Shown here: in pieces, positions 36,481-48,739 of the stretch | Position numbering within the stretch: the first letter of the stretch is position 1 | How the letters are laid out: each line of letters starts with the position of its first letter | NCBI RefSeq assembly: GCF_018446385.1 | Contig: NC_055987.1 | Coordinates: 30,572,202 to 30,636,201 of the forward strand | Direction of reading: 5' to 3' | DNA: 64,000 nt | Origin: Zingiber officinale | Taxonomy: Eukaryota > Streptophyta > Magnoliopsida > Zingiberales > Zingiberaceae | Made by a program: the position numbers and the translations under genes | Notes under the pieces: model-generated | What the model was told of the DNA's origin: nothing | Seen by the model: the letters and a program-made list of their open reading frames with translations, nothing else | Databases searched by the model: none

Positions 36481-37070
36481 CGAGGAATCCAGAAACATAA
36501 GGATCAAACGCCCTCCGCCGCCGTCGCCGTAGCCGGACGAGAATGAGGTGACGAAAAATAGGAAAGATAAATCAACGACCGTTAGATCGTAATCGAAGGG
36601 TCAAACTGTACTGTTCAATTTTGAACGCGAATTTGAACCGTTCGATCTGTTCATCCGCTGCATCTGGAGGCGTACAATTGTCTGCTTCCGTCGCGATCCA
36701 CCTGGTCCAGACGGTGAGTACGCCATTGCGTTTCCGTCTCCACCTCGTAACCTCCGAATCATTCTGAGCCCTTGAATTGCGTGTACGCATTTAAGTAACC
36801 TCCGGTACTTTCACGCCAGCCGTTTGATTACATCGTCTTCTGAATTGTTTCTCTGCCGGTGGCAGGTTGCTTAATGGCGAAGGCAACCCAAGAGATCTGA
36901 TCGGCACCGGCAAATCGAATGCGCCGAATGCAACAAATTCGGCGTTCACACCGAATTTCAATGAAAAAGGCTTTGGTTAATTATCATATTGGAGAAAACG
37001 ATTTACCAGGGAGGGAAAATGATTATTGTGTTTTATTTTAAAAAAAAATAATTTTTCCCTTTTTCTCACA
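36481..37070. other. Short intergenic region between convergent PB1 and CML genes
   Basis: It lies between two convergent stop codons, so it should contain both 3' UTRs. No coding region, RNA gene or repeat is visible. Confidence 0.5.
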
Positions 37071-37601
37071 TCAAAAGACCTCCATGAGCCTTACAAACTC
37101 CACAAAATCGATCCTCCCGTCTCCATTTCGATCATGAGCCTGGATCATCCTCCTGCACGTAGCAACTTCCAGCCCCTCTCCGACTCCAAGCGCCTGGAGA
37201 ACCCTCCGCAGCTCCAGGTCGTCGATGAAGCCGTCGTCGTTCTCGTCGAAAACCGAGAAGGCCTGTCTCAACTCCTGCAAGCTCGGCTCCTCCTCTGCGA
37301 ACAAATCGGGCAGTGACACAGCCTCCTCGTTCATCTCAACTTCATCTGGGCTTTGAGCCAATCCCATTCTCCATAAAATGAACCCCAAGTCTCCTCGTTC
37401 AAGTGTTGCTGCATTGCTCTCTTTAGCCTCCTCCTGCTGATGGTGGTGGTCTTCCTCATGAAAAATGGAGGAGCATGAAGAAGACAATCCAAAGAATTTG
37501 AGAGAGAACTTCTTGACGGCGATCAAGATCAAGACGAGCAGCTTGTGGATGAAAGGGAGCGAGGTTGGCTCTTGAAAAAAGTAGACGAGCTTCTTCTCCA
37601 T
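37071..37601 (-). CDS. Calmodulin-like EF-hand protein (CML45/46-like)
   Basis: This single-exon gene encodes 176 aa with two EF-hand loops, DENDDGFIDDLE (119-130) and DRNGDGRIDFVE (157-168). Both keep Asp at positions 1, 3 and 5 (Asp or Asn), Gly at 6 and Glu at 12, so both should bind Ca2+. A hydrophobic stretch at about residues 16-30 (FIHKLLVLILIAVKK) suggests a membrane anchor or signal anchor. A His/Glu-rich linker (48-60) follows. Relatives of the CML45/46 group share this two-hand C-terminal arrangement and hydrophobic N-terminus. It probably senses Ca2+ in signalling; its targets are unknown. Confidence 0.9.
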   Translation of the reverse strand: MEKKLVYFFQEPTSLPFIHKLLVLILIAVKKFSLKFFGLSSSCSSIFHEEDHHHQQEEAKESNAATLERGDLGFILWRMGLAQSPDEVEMNEEAVSLPDLFAEEEPSLQELRQAFSVFDENDDGFIDDLELRRVLQALGVGEGLEVATCRRMIQAHDRNGDGRIDFVEFVRLMEVF

Positions 37602-39204
37602 GGCTAATTACTCGGTTGTCAATTTGTTCATCGGAGAAAGGCGTTGTGCAGGCTATTTTTATAGCAGATGAATGCATGGGAAAGATTAAAGGGGGAAATG
37701 AAACTCAACTACTCAAGTATATGGACGGATCGCAATTTAGGCGAAGGAAGATTCGAGGGAAGTGTAATCAAATATTCAAAGAGGCCTGCCTTAATTTGCT
37801 TGGAAATTTCTGTTTATTTGTATTTGAGTAAAATAAAAGCTAAGAACAATTCAAATCACTTGACTCAGTCGAACCTAAACGCGCATTGCCATATCGTGTA
37901 TGTAAGCTGCTTCCTCATCTGGGTTGTGAAAATCCTTGGATGTCAATAAGAAAAAACTCTAGCGATTCCAACGCAAGATTGGTTGAATGAATATTTTGAA
38001 GGTCGACTTTGACTATGTTTAAACTGTACATCAATTTTATCCGGCGAATCGAGGGGAAAGAATGATCAGGACAACTGAATTTCTTTTTATTTTTTATTTT
38101 TTCACAAAAACGCCTTGGTCACTCCATTAACGGACGCCGGCCACTGTTCAACGGACGTTTGCTATCTACGCGCCGAAGCACAAAACTGAGAAGATTAATA
38201 AATGATCGATGCCCACCAAACGCCATTGATACGGGGAAAAGGTAACGTCTCCACGTGTCCTTCCCAAGTCAAAATATTTAGCCGTCGACGGCAAAGTTAA
38301 AAATGGACTCAACGGACTAATTATTTAGTCAATCGGCATGAATACCATTCAGATCGGACTGGCTGTTCAAGGGACAATCTTGGTAGTCGGCTGATAAGAT
38401 TGATTATCCAAGCTAGTTGTATAAATACTCGGCCTATCGGGATAAGATTTGTTTGGACGATAGTAAAAATATAGGTACGCTACTGACCGAAGATAAGGGA
38501 GTTCTGTCAGTAGTCTACGGCCCCCCGAATGAGGGGTTACCTGCAAAGCAACATTATATTAATAGGAGGAGACTTAAGGAATTAGATATTGAAGTTAACT
38601 ATTATACATGTTGAAGGCAAAACAATGATGAACTAATAAAATAAGGGAAGGAAAAAAGGCAAATATATTTAATAAAAAGAAAAGGAAAAAAAAAGGATAT
38701 TCTAATTATAATTAATAATGGCTCTATTAAATATAAGGAAGTCAAAGTAAAGATGTCTTTTGATGGTAGTTAATATTGATTTATCTGAAAATGAGGAAGC
38801 TAAAACAATGATGACTGTAATTAATATAAATAAATAAGATGATCCTGTTCGAAAGTTGAGTTGGATGGAGGTACTGGTGATGATGGCGAGAACATTGATG
38901 AAGAGAGGAATCTGGGACCTGGGGGAGAGGATTGCTTATAGTACCTCATGACCCTGCAAGCACCACCAACCAAGTACCCGGGAGCATTAGAGCGAGAACT
39001 AGGGAAGTGATCCCTAGCACATGCCCTCTGAATCTTAAGTTGGAAGAGAGGTCGAGCGAAAAAAGATGAAGAACAGTAAATGTGAGCGCGTAAGTAAAAC
39101 TACTGTTTAGCGCCTACTTGATCAATGGAGAGGACCTCCCTTTTTATACTATCTTTTAACCTTCGCAATCATAAGGTATCAGAGAATGACCAATGTTAGG
39201 GGGT
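37602..39204. other. Intergenic DNA with LTR-like fragments
   Basis: No gene is supported. A TATAAATACTCGGCC sequence near 38420 looks like an LTR promoter remnant. On the minus strand, 39180-38870 has TATAAAAAGGGAGGTCC followed by a GC-richer downstream part, similar in layout to the solo LTR at 10658. These are probably gypsy-type LTR fragments that the copia element at 39210 entered. Confidence 0.5.
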
Positions 39205-39209
39205 GTTGG

Positions 39210-39630
39210 TGTTGGTAGTTTTGAAAGCATGAAAACTTAAACGAAGTAATTAAAATAATAATGCGGAAACCATAAACACTCACATTGATCTCCCGAAGAA
39301 CCGCAACCGAAGACGCCGGTCGATGAAGTCGCCGATGAACCGCCGGAGACGTCGCTGCTGCTGTCGCCGAGAAGATCACCACACGGAACCTTCTCGGACT
39401 CTTCCACAAACCAAATCCCGTCCCTAGCCGTTCTCTCTTTGCTCACTGATCACCTCACGCCTCTACTCGCTGATTACCTTCGCATCAACCTCTGCCCTCT
39501 CTGATTGCCTTGGACGCCTTTTATAAGAAGGCTGAGGAAGACGAAGGGGAAAGGACGCCCCTTCGTCTCCTTGGCGTTTGCGGCAGCGAAAGGGACGAAC
39601 CCTTTCGTCTGCCAAGTATAACGCCCAACA
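39210..39630 (-). repeat. Copia 3' LTR
   Basis: This is the 421-bp LTR. On the element strand it begins TGTTGGGCGTTATAC and ends ACTACCAACA. A TATA box TTATAAAAGG lies at about 39518-39527. Confidence 0.93.
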
Positions 39631-39644
39631 TCTCCCACTCGTCC
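39631..39644 (-). promoter_or_regulatory. Copia polypurine tract
   Basis: On the minus strand this reads GGACGAGTGGGAGA directly before the 3' LTR, the usual place and composition for plus-strand priming. Confidence 0.75.
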
Positions 39645-40887
39645 AAGTCAATCCATATGGTCACATAGACCATGTCAGTCACATAGACTACAAGGTGATC
39701 AAGTTACGAAGACTGGAGCGAAATTAGTCACAAAGACCAAATAAGTCACGAAGACTTTATGAGGATCAAGTCACGAAGACCAGAGCAAAATTTAGTCACA
39801 AAGACTAAATAAGTCACACAGACTTTATGAGAATCAAGTCACGAAGACCAGATCAGAATATCCATTCCATACATTAGGGAAAATGGTTCGTGCGACAGCA
39901 AGCACAGTGAGCATTTAATTGCTAAGAAGATTGTCACACCTTACTTAGCTGCTCCATAAAACAAATCAGAGACATAAATGTCCATAGAACAAATCATAGA
40001 CATAAATGGCTTGCCTTTACCCCAGATTAAATTATTTACATCATCATGAACATCTCTAATCCCTCATATTGACCATATGTCAAGAGCATGTTCAACACCT
40101 CCAATCAAACAAATTATTCACAATTACATTTTATGTACTGAACTAAAAATGTAACCGGTACTAGTGAATAAATGTCGCAGATGTAAATCAATCTTAATCT
40201 TCCTTTTTTAGCTAGAATTCATTCACTCTAATCAGTTGCTTTCCTAGTTATGCTCCATAGACCGAATCATCCATAGCCAATAGGAAACATGCTAAAGTAG
40301 CAGACACTGATCAGAACTTCAAGTAGACAGCTAAATAGTCACTTAGGGTAAAATCAAGATTAACTTATAATTTCAAGGGTCTCACATAGTAGAGAAGCAG
40401 GGATCCATTCTCCTACAACCCTTCTTGTCGCCATAACACATGTGGTATGAATCACATGCTACGATGTTATTCTCTTTACCAAAAAGAGCGCATGTTTTTC
40501 TCAATTTTAACATCGTACAGATTTCGATCTAGACATTCCCAATGTCTAATCCTGAATTCAACATATGAATTCTAATCTGGCTTCAAGCAGATTCAGTAAA
40601 TGGTGGGTGCATTTACTCCAATCATTACACAAATGATCTCATCTTGACACAAATATCAATGCGACCTTAACTTATGGGTATGTCTCTATTCACAGCTACA
40701 AAAGTTGTCCCATAAGCAACGGTCTTACCTCTATTCGTACTTAACAAATAGAGATGATTGCCCATGTGAGTGGACCAATCCCAATCTGCCAACATGCTTA
40801 TCGAGACTTTTATTCGAATGTAACAAAGACACATATACACTGAATAAATCATGGCATTTTTATTTATCAAAATGTTTTTACAATTAG

Positions 40888-43800
40888 TTACATTCTTCGA
40901 AGTCCCAAAAACTTCATATGCCCATGAAATGACTCTTTAGTCAATGGCTTAGTAAAAGGATCAGCAAGCATATTTCGTGTAGGGATGTACTCAAGAATAA
41001 TCTTTTTCTTGTCAACAATATCCCTTACAAAATTATACTTAATTTCTATATGCTTATCTTTGCTGTGATATTTGGGATCCTTGGAAAAAGCTATCGCAGT
41101 TTGACTGTCACAGTACACAGTAACAGGACTCCCACTATCCTCAGCAATCCTCAGATGCTTCAGGAACCTTCTTAGCCAGACAACCTCTTACACAGCCGCT
41201 GCACAAGCCACATATTCAGCTTCCATTGTCGACAAGGCTACACAAGCCTGCTTCTTGCTGTTCCATGAGATGGCGCCATCATTCAGCAAGAAGACATAGC
41301 CAGATGTGGATTTTCTGTCATCAAGGTCCCCTGCCCAATCTGCATCTGAGTAGCCACTTAGGCTCATATCTGATCCTTGGAAACAGAGGCAATAATCAGC
41401 TGTTCATTTAAGATATCTGAATATCCTCTTCACCGCTTTCCAGTGTCTCGATCCTGGGTTTGACTGGAAACGACTAACTAAGCCAACAACATAACTTATA
41501 TCGGGACGAGTACACAACATAGTGTACATCAAACTACCAATAGCACTGGCATATGGTTTCTTCTTCATTTCGGCTATTTCCTCAGGAGTCTTTGGATACA
41601 TACTTTTGCTCAAGACAGTACCTTTCGCAATAGGCGTCTGTTCAATATTGCAATATGACATATTGAAGTGTTGTAGCATCTTAGTGATATAAGCTTCTTG
41701 AGACAAACCCAAAAGCCTCTTTGATCGGTCTCTAACGATCTTCACTCCTAAGATGTACTCTGCTTCTCCCATATCTATTATGTCAAATTGTGATGAAAGC
41801 CAACTTTTGACTTCTATCACACACTTTATGTCACTTCCAGCTATTAGCATATCATCAACATATAATGATAAAATGACAAGCTTTCCTTTTTCCTTCCTTA
41901 GGTAAACACAATGATCCTCATTGATCATTTCGAAACCATAAGATAATATTACTTCATTAAATCTTATGTTCCATTGTCTTGACGCTTGCTTTAGCCCATA
42001 TATAGACTTCCGAAGTCTACATACTCTTTTCTCTTGGCCTTCAGCAACATAACCTTCTGGTTGTACCATATAGATTTCTTCGTCAAGATTACCATTAAGG
42101 AAAGCCGTTTTTACATCCATCTGATATAATTCCATGTCATAGTGTGCTACTATAGCTAGGATGACACGTATTGACACAAACTTTACAACTGGGGAGAATG
42201 TCTCTTCAAAGTCAATACCCTCCATTTGGGTATATCCTTTTGCAACTAATCGAGCTTTGTATCGATTAATCGATCCATCTGCTTTCCTCTTTACTTTGAG
42301 AATCCACTTATTCCCAATAGCCCTTCGGCCCGGAGGAAGATCGACTAAATCCCAAACTTGATTCTTTCTCATTGACTCCATTTCTTCATCCATTGCAACT
42401 TTCCATTCTTTTCTAACTGAGCTGCTCATAGCTTCCTCAACTGTTCGAGGTTCCTCATCGTCAACTGGGAGAACCATTAATGCCTCATTCTCAATATCAA
42501 ACCTTCTTCGAGGAATTATCTGACGACTACTTCTTCGAAGGTTAGACTGTTGAGAAACTGACTCATTCAGTGGCAAATTACTCCCACTCGGTTGACTAGA
42601 TTCAGGCATCTCCTGATTTGTTGATAAAGGAACATTATCCTCCTCCTCTATCTCATATAGAGGAATTGTCTTATCAACTTCACCTCGTGTTGGGAACTCA
42701 GTTTCTAGAAAAGTAGCATCTCTTGACTCTATTTCAGAGATGGTTCCATCTTGTCGCTCACCAATAAAAACATAACCTTTAGAGGTCTCAGAGTACCTTA
42801 TAAAGATACACTTCTTACCTCTGGGTCCTAGTTTTCCATATTCGTGAGTCTTATCATGAACGTAGGCAGCTGACCCCCAAGGTCTCAGATTACTCAAATC
42901 TGGTTTTCTGCCTGTCCAACGTTCATGTGGGGTAGTTGGAACTGACTTTGAAGGCACTTTGTTAAGTTTATAGGTCGCTACTAGCAATGCATCTCCCCAA
43001 TAGGAGATCGGCAAATTAGCTTGCGCCATCATAGACCTAACCATTTCAAGAAGAGTCCTATTTCTTCTTTCAGCAATCCCATTTTGCTGTGGAGTTCCAG
43101 GGATAGTTAGTTGTCTAATAATCTCTTTCTCATTACACATTGTCTTGAACTGATCAGACAAATATTCTCCTCCATGGTCAGTGCGCAAGGTTTTAACCTT
43201 ACGTTCCAATTGATTCTCAACTTCGTTCAAGTAACGAATAAAGCAATCCAATGCTTCAGATTTGTGAGAAATCAAATACACATGACCAAAACGTGTGAAG
43301 TCATCGATAAATGTAATGAAATAAGAACTCCCATTTCTAGCCTTCACATTCATTGGACCACAAATATCCGAATGAATTAATTGCAATGGTGAATCAGCCA
43401 TAATAGCCTTACCAAATGGTTTCCTAGTCGCCTTTCCAGCAAGACAATGCTCACATATAGACAAGTTAATCTTAGCATGAGTGCCTAATAGGCCCTCCTT
43501 AGCTAATCTATTCATTCGTTCTTGTCCTATATGTCCCAATCTAGCATGCCAAATTTCATCATTAACATCAGCATTACTAGTAAGAGCAATGTTTGAAAAA
43601 CAACTATTATTATTTGATTCTACATCAAGAACCATAAAACCATTTGTTACATAACCATATCCAATTAACACTGAGTTAATTCGAAGTTCACACAACGGCT
43701 ATAAAAATTTACATTGTAACCTAAATCAAGAAGACAAATAACGGAAACCAGATTCCGTCGAATCTCAGGAGCGTACAGGACATCATGTAGAAACAAGGTG

Positions 43801-44841
43801 CCTCCACCACGTAGGTTGAGCTTGCAAGTGTCAATTCCTTTGACTTCTATTCTTGCATTGTTTCCTACATATATTCATTTGTTGCCAGCTGGTACCCGAC
43901 GGTACTCCACATATGTAGCTTGATCACGAGCTACGTGGTTCGTTGCTCCTGAATCTACAATCCACAAAGGATACGAATCAGCTAACAACACTGTACTTGC
44001 AACATATTGCTCGTGGAAAGAAGACAAAAATGGATTTACCTTTTTAGACTCAGTACAATCCCGAGCAAAATGACCCTTCTTGCCACAGTTGAAGCAGGTC
44101 AACTTGCTCCTAGGTTTTTGTCCATTTTTCTTTCCTTTCTTCTTGATTTGGTTTTTCGCAGCAACAGCATTAACCTCCTTTCCTTTCCCCTTTCCTTTCT
44201 TGAGCCACTTGTTCTTATTCTTGGAACCAGAACCTTCAGCTACAAAAGCTTGACCCGAAATCCTTGCGGATTCAATCCTCTCCGCCTCAAGTTCCACATG
44301 ACGTGAGACATCAGTGAAAGTCTTGATACTCTCACTGTGTCTCACTGTGGATAAGGTTCTGTTTCATCGTTTCCCAATCGGTCAATGTATAACCTGCAGT
44401 CTTCAGCTCTCGAATCATGTTACCCATCTCCCTGAGATGTTGGGCCATGGTAACATTCGAGTGCTTCTTACAACTATCAAACTTGATAGTTAGCTGACGG
44501 AGCTTACTCAGACTAACTCCACTGTACTTCTCTCTAAGGGCTACCCAGACAGCATGAGCCGATGGTAATGGCTCATACTCAAATACCAAGTCATCCACCA
44601 TTGAACTAATCAATATACCCTTAGCAATGGAGTCCTTCCTTTTCCATGCCTTATAGGCATCAAGGTCACGTCTGTGCTGTGCTGTGGAACCCTCAATCGG
44701 TTCTTCCATGATTTGGTTTACAGCCTCCAGAACTTCTTGTTCCTCAAGAACATATTGTATCTTGAGGTGCCAAATTTTGTAGTTATCCCCATATAATTTC
44801 TCACCCTTATTGAGTTCAGCTATGATGTTTTTAGTTGCCAT
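40888..44841 (-). pseudogene. Copia gag-pol (recently inactivated)
   Basis: Gag starts at 44841 (MATKNIIAELNKGEKLYGDN). A frameshift near 44340 leads into the part with zinc knuckle CFNCGKKGHFARDC and protease motif WIVDSGATNH (to about 43875). Another shift near 43695 enters the long pol frame to 41404. That holds the GAG-pre-integrase motif HARLGH, integrase (HSDICGP, D..E residues, [13 protein letters not shown]), and RT ([28 protein letters not shown]). RNase H continues in the same frame beyond a TGA at about 41403 and a TAA near 41190, with DADWAGD and YCDSQTAIAFSKDP, ending at 40888. Apart from two shifts and two stops it is well preserved. Confidence 0.92.
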
Positions 44842-45389
44842 GATCTACATAAATAAACAAATTATTTATTATTTCAGTGTAATTCATATATGTGCAACTA
44901 TTTATTGATTCAGTGTAAATTAGAGTTAGTTTACAAAATCAAGTGATAACATTGTTTCAACTCATCATTTGTATGTTCTAATCTAATCAACACTGATCAA
45001 TTATATTACACATATCCCAACTAATGAACAAATCATTTTATATGAACGAATCATATTTATATGAACTAATCATATCATGAAATGAACTAATAATTTCCAA
45101 GTTAGTTAACATATAACATAACTTTTATTATATAATTCTGTTCGTACAAACCAACAGAAATTATTACATGACTCAAAAACTAGATGAGCTAACACTGTTC
45201 GTACATAACGACAGTAACAGAACACTAATAAACTAGATAAGCTAGCACTACTCCCACTAGGATAAATGCTAAAGCAGTGGGTAATTGCATCTCGTTTCTC
45301 CCAGATTCTATGATAGGTGGATCAGCCTTAGATGTATCCATCAGATCCATCTCTGGATCTTCTACACACTCCTGAGGATCCTCCTCTGA
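44842..45389 (-). other. Spacer between accessory ORF and copia gag
   Basis: About 550 bp of AT-rich leader with short repeats CTGTTCGTAC near 45140 and 45200. No coding is visible. Confidence 0.5.
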
Positions 45390-45887
45390 TCATTCGGGAT
45401 CCATCTCTAGATCCTCCTCAGGATCCATCTCTGGATCGTCCTCGGAATCCATCTCTGGATCTTCCTCAGAATCTTCAGGATCCATTTCTGGATCCTCTTC
45501 AAATTCTTCAAGGTTCATTTCAGGATCATCTTCAGATTCTACAGGATTGGGATCCTCCTCTAAATCTTCAGATTTCATTTCTGGATCCTCTTCAGATTCA
45601 TCAGGACCCCATTGCAGATGAAGTAGCTGTCTGCACATCTCTGAGTATGAGATGTGCCCATCAGAATCATCCCAAAGTTGGAATGCTATCTGCCTCAGAT
45701 GTTCCGATAATGAATAAACCAGAGAAAATCTTCTTTCTGTTTCCTGAACGGGATACCCTTCTTGCTCGAGATTCCAGAACAACCAATCGAGCCGACCAAT
45801 AAGCCTACCGACTCCGTGATCCGAGTCATATTCCAGCTTCTTGATCTCCTCCCACAGCTCATGTTGTCGTTCATAGCGACCAGTCAT
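45390..45887 (-). CDS. Acidic accessory ORF upstream of copia gag
   Basis: An intact 165-codon frame lies in the copia leader, sense to the element, about 550 bp upstream of gag. Residues 1-95 look like a folded domain rich in W, L and R (RLDWLFWNLEQEG, RQIAFQLWDDSDGHISYSEM). The DSDGHISYSE stretch resembles an EF-hand loop, but position 1 would be Trp, so calcium binding is doubtful. Residues 98-165 are an acidic repeat built from EEDPEMD-like units. It starts with ATG at 45887. I do not recognise the family. It could be a captured host fragment, an extra retrotransposon protein or a chance frame in a repeat. Confidence 0.6.
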   Translation of the reverse strand: MTGRYERQHELWEEIKKLEYDSDHGVGRLIGRLDWLFWNLEQEGYPVQETERRFSLVYSLSEHLRQIAFQLWDDSDGHISYSEMCRQLLHLQWGPDESEEDPEMKSEDLEEDPNPVESEDDPEMNLEEFEEDPEMDPEDSEEDPEMDSEDDPEMDPEEDLEMDPE

Positions 45888-46655
45888 CGTGTATATCGTT
45901 CTTTGTATCTGGAATTGAAAAACATGATGTCAGTACAAAACCGACTGACCAGTACAAAACCGGTCAAATTCAATTCCCACATATAGAACAAAATATACAG
46001 TATACACAAGCAATCAAGAAAAACAAATTTTCTTATTTTGGGGAGTCTTATGTGACTGACACATTGGATTGGTCGATCATAAATCCGAATCTTAAGCTTA
46101 ATCTATTGTCCTTATTAGAACTAATCTAATTGGACCTATGTTCTGTTTTCGTTTAAGCCCATTTGAGTCAATCACAGACTTATTATTCAAACTCAGGTCC
46201 GTTTGATTTATTCATTTGCCCATTGAATTAAGTTTGACTCATTAGAATAAATCCAATGTTTCTGATCAAATTTGACACAACGGAACTAATCCGGTCATAT
46301 TTGATCAGCCCAACTTCTGTAATCAAGAATACCCAATTAATTCAATAATAAACCGGACTGGTTAAATCAACAAATAATTTAAACCAGCTTTAGGTATCAT
46401 TGAATCAAATTGGTCTGCCTAAATCAATTAATAATTTAAACTAGACCTGGGTTTGATTGATCAAGTTGGTAGGGTTCTATTTTCTGTAAATTGAACCATA
46501 ATTTAATTAAATATTTATTTATTAATTAATAACATATTTACTATATGTATTTAATTAATTAATAAAAATATTTAATCAAATATACCTACTGTTCGAAAAA
46601 AAGGTGTGCATGCCTTTTTTCTTTCTTACACGTTTTTTTTTTATTTTATATATTT

Positions 46656-46996
46656 AATCGATTCAAATTCGTTATTGAATCGATTCAAAAATAAAAAAAA
46701 TTTGCATGTCGCACTGTGCTTCGTCAAATACAAGCACTGTTCATTCCTTTTTCATTTGATCTTTAATCGATTCAGATTTTGAAATGAATCGATTCAAGTA
46801 TCGAAAATATTACTGTGCATGATTTTTAATCGATTGACGAATCGATTCAACAAAGCACTGTGCCATCAATTGAATCGATTCAATTCTTTATTCAATCGAT
46901 TCAAATATTTGAATCGATTGAACAATCGATTCAAACAAAAAATACACGCTGTTCGCGATTTTTGAATCGATTGAAACGAAATTTCAATCGATTCAA
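46656..46996. repeat. Array of 12 ATCGATT-centred palindromes in the copia leader
   Basis: The word ATCGATT occurs about twelve times in 341 bp. Several copies are extended palindromes TTGAATCGATTCAA (for example 46675-46688 and 46870-46883). Others are near 46656, 46765, 46785, 46828, 46839, 46893, 46911, 46924, 46962 and 46984. Spacing is irregular. The array lies just downstream of the primer-binding site in the untranslated leader of the element. Confidence 0.9.
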
Positions 46997-47082
46997 TTCA
47001 CTGTTCATCTTCTTCTTCGCAACAGAAGAAGAAAAAACACTAGCTTTTCGACGTCGTTTTTCATGCTGTCAAAACTATACAT

Positions 47083-47094
47083 GCTCTGATACCA
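47083..47094 (-). promoter_or_regulatory. Copia primer-binding site
   Basis: On the minus strand this is TGGTATCAGAGC, one base from the 5' LTR. It is complementary to initiator tRNA-Met. Confidence 0.9.
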
Positions 47095-47095
47095 T

Positions 47096-47533
47096 TGTTG
47101 GTAGTTTTGAGAGCATGAAAACTTAAACGAAGTAATTAAAATAATAATGTGGAAACCATAAACACTCACATTGATCTCCCGAAGAACCGCAACCGAAGAC
47201 GTCGGTCGATGAAGTCGTCGATGAACCGCCGGAGACGTCGCTGCTGCTGTCGCCGAGAAGATCACCACACGGAACCTTCTCGGACTCTTCCACAAACCAA
47301 ATCCCGTCCCTAGCCGTTCTCTCTTTGCTCACTGATCACCTCACGCCTCTACTCGCTGATTACCTTCGCATCAACCTCTGCCCTCTCTGATTGCCTTGGA
47401 CGCCTTTTATAAGAAGGCTAAGGAAGACGAAGGGGAAAGGACGCCCCTTCGTCTCCTTGGCGTTTCCAGCAAACTGCCGTTTGTGGCAGCGAAAGGGACG
47501 AACCCTTTCGTCTGCCAAGTATAACGCCCAACA
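47096..47533 (-). repeat. Copia 5' LTR
   Basis: This 438-bp LTR matches the 39210 copy except for about six transitions and an extra 17 bp near 47464-47480. Confidence 0.93.
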
Positions 47534-47538
47534 GTTGG

Positions 47539-48309
47539 GTGAAAGAAGATGTACAATAGACTTCATTGGGTAAAGGTTTCACAGTTTGTATGTGACAGAG
47601 TATCAAAATATTTCCTGATGGATTGCGACTATCCTCTAACAAGTTGTTGTGATTCTCTGATAGTGTTGTCCCCTTAGGGGTCCGACTGACTAAGGGGTTG
47701 ACTGGGAGTAAGGCTGAGACGGTGCTCAGGAGAAGTGAGGGGACTGAGCTCTGGAGTCCGACTGACATAAAACCAGTCGAGATTAGATTGGGAGTCTTAC
47801 TCATGAGAAGTGAGGGGACTGAGTCCTGAAGGTTTGACTAGCATAAAGCCAGCTAGGGTTAGATTAAGAGTCTTGTCCAGGAGAAGTGAAAGGACAAAAC
47901 CCTAGAGGTCCGACCGACATAAAGCCGACCAGGATTAGAGGAATGGACTATCTGGATGCATAGTCCTTAACTCTGACCATCACTTCCTCTTGACTTTTGA
48001 ATGTCATGTCATCTTGACTATCATTTCCGTCCTTTCACCGGGTCATCCACTACTTCCCGCATCATAGGGAGAGATGTAGGGTCACAGAAAAAGGTATAAA
48101 ATGATACGATGAGTATGAAGAATGTAGCTTTTAATCTCTAATTCTATTTCTTCAATTCCTCTTACTATTATTACTTCTGACTTGAGCGTCGGAGTGCAAA
48201 CGTCTGGTCCCTTCCCGACGTCTTTATTTGCAGATACTCTTGGAAAGGGTGATCCTTTCTTTTCTCATCAATCGTGGTTAACTTACGTGTCATCTCACTG
48301 GCGAGTCAC
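47539..48309. other. LTR-like DNA next to the copia element
   Basis: No gene is supported. A TATAAAATG sequence near 48093 is followed by a segment like CTTGAGCGTCGGAGTGC, which also occurs in similar form near 11620 in the coilin-intron solo LTR. This is probably the 3' part of a gypsy-type LTR. Confidence 0.5.
47731..47945. repeat. About 75-bp tandem repeat, three copies
   Basis: GAGAAGTGA..GGACTGA begins units at about 47731, 47807 and 47880. The copies share CCGACTGACATAAA-like and AGATTAGATT-like words. The array lies upstream of the LTR TATA-like box near 48093. Confidence 0.75.
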
Positions 48310-48739
48310 CACTACAACAAAAAAACTAAAAGACAAAGGATTTTATCTGTTGTCTTTGTCCTTCCAAAATAGTTGTAACTGATGGTATTGTTAAAGACCC
48401 CCCCTCAACGACAATGATTTTTAAACCATTGTCTTTTAATACCAACAACAACAGTTTTGCAACGTTTAAAAGCCGTTGTCCTTAAAATATAATAGACAAT
48501 AGTTCTGTAATAATTTTAAATTGTTGTCTTTTAATACCATAGACAAATAGAAGAGCAATGAAAATCAAATCTACTTCAATCAACAACATATTATTAAATA
48601 AACAATCAATATAAGTATACAAATTATTATTCTTACACTTCTATAACAGTCATAATTACTCACACACAAAGAAATTTTAATTAGAAGATACTCAAAACTA
48701 CTCCTCTCGATTACATTTTATTACATGAACTTAAAAGAT

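Larger units (their letters stand above)
39205..47538 (-). mobile_element. Full-length Ty1/copia retrotransposon
   Basis: The two LTRs are 39210-39630 and 47096-47533, with the perfect 5-bp duplication GTTGG at 39205-39209 and 47534-47538. The element runs on the minus strand: 5' LTR on the right, primer-binding site at 47083-47094, leader with palindromes, an acidic ORF (45887-45390), gag-pol (44841-40888), polypurine tract at about 39631-39644. The order protease, integrase, RT, RNase H defines copia. I count about six substitutions (all transitions) plus a 17-bp indel between the LTRs, about 1.4%, so insertion is recent. Frameshifts and stops have still inactivated gag-pol. Confidence 0.93.

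Noticed and set aside
46656-46996. CRISPR or centromeric satellite
   Set aside because: The word is only 7-14 bp with irregular spacing and lies inside a defined retrotransposon leader.
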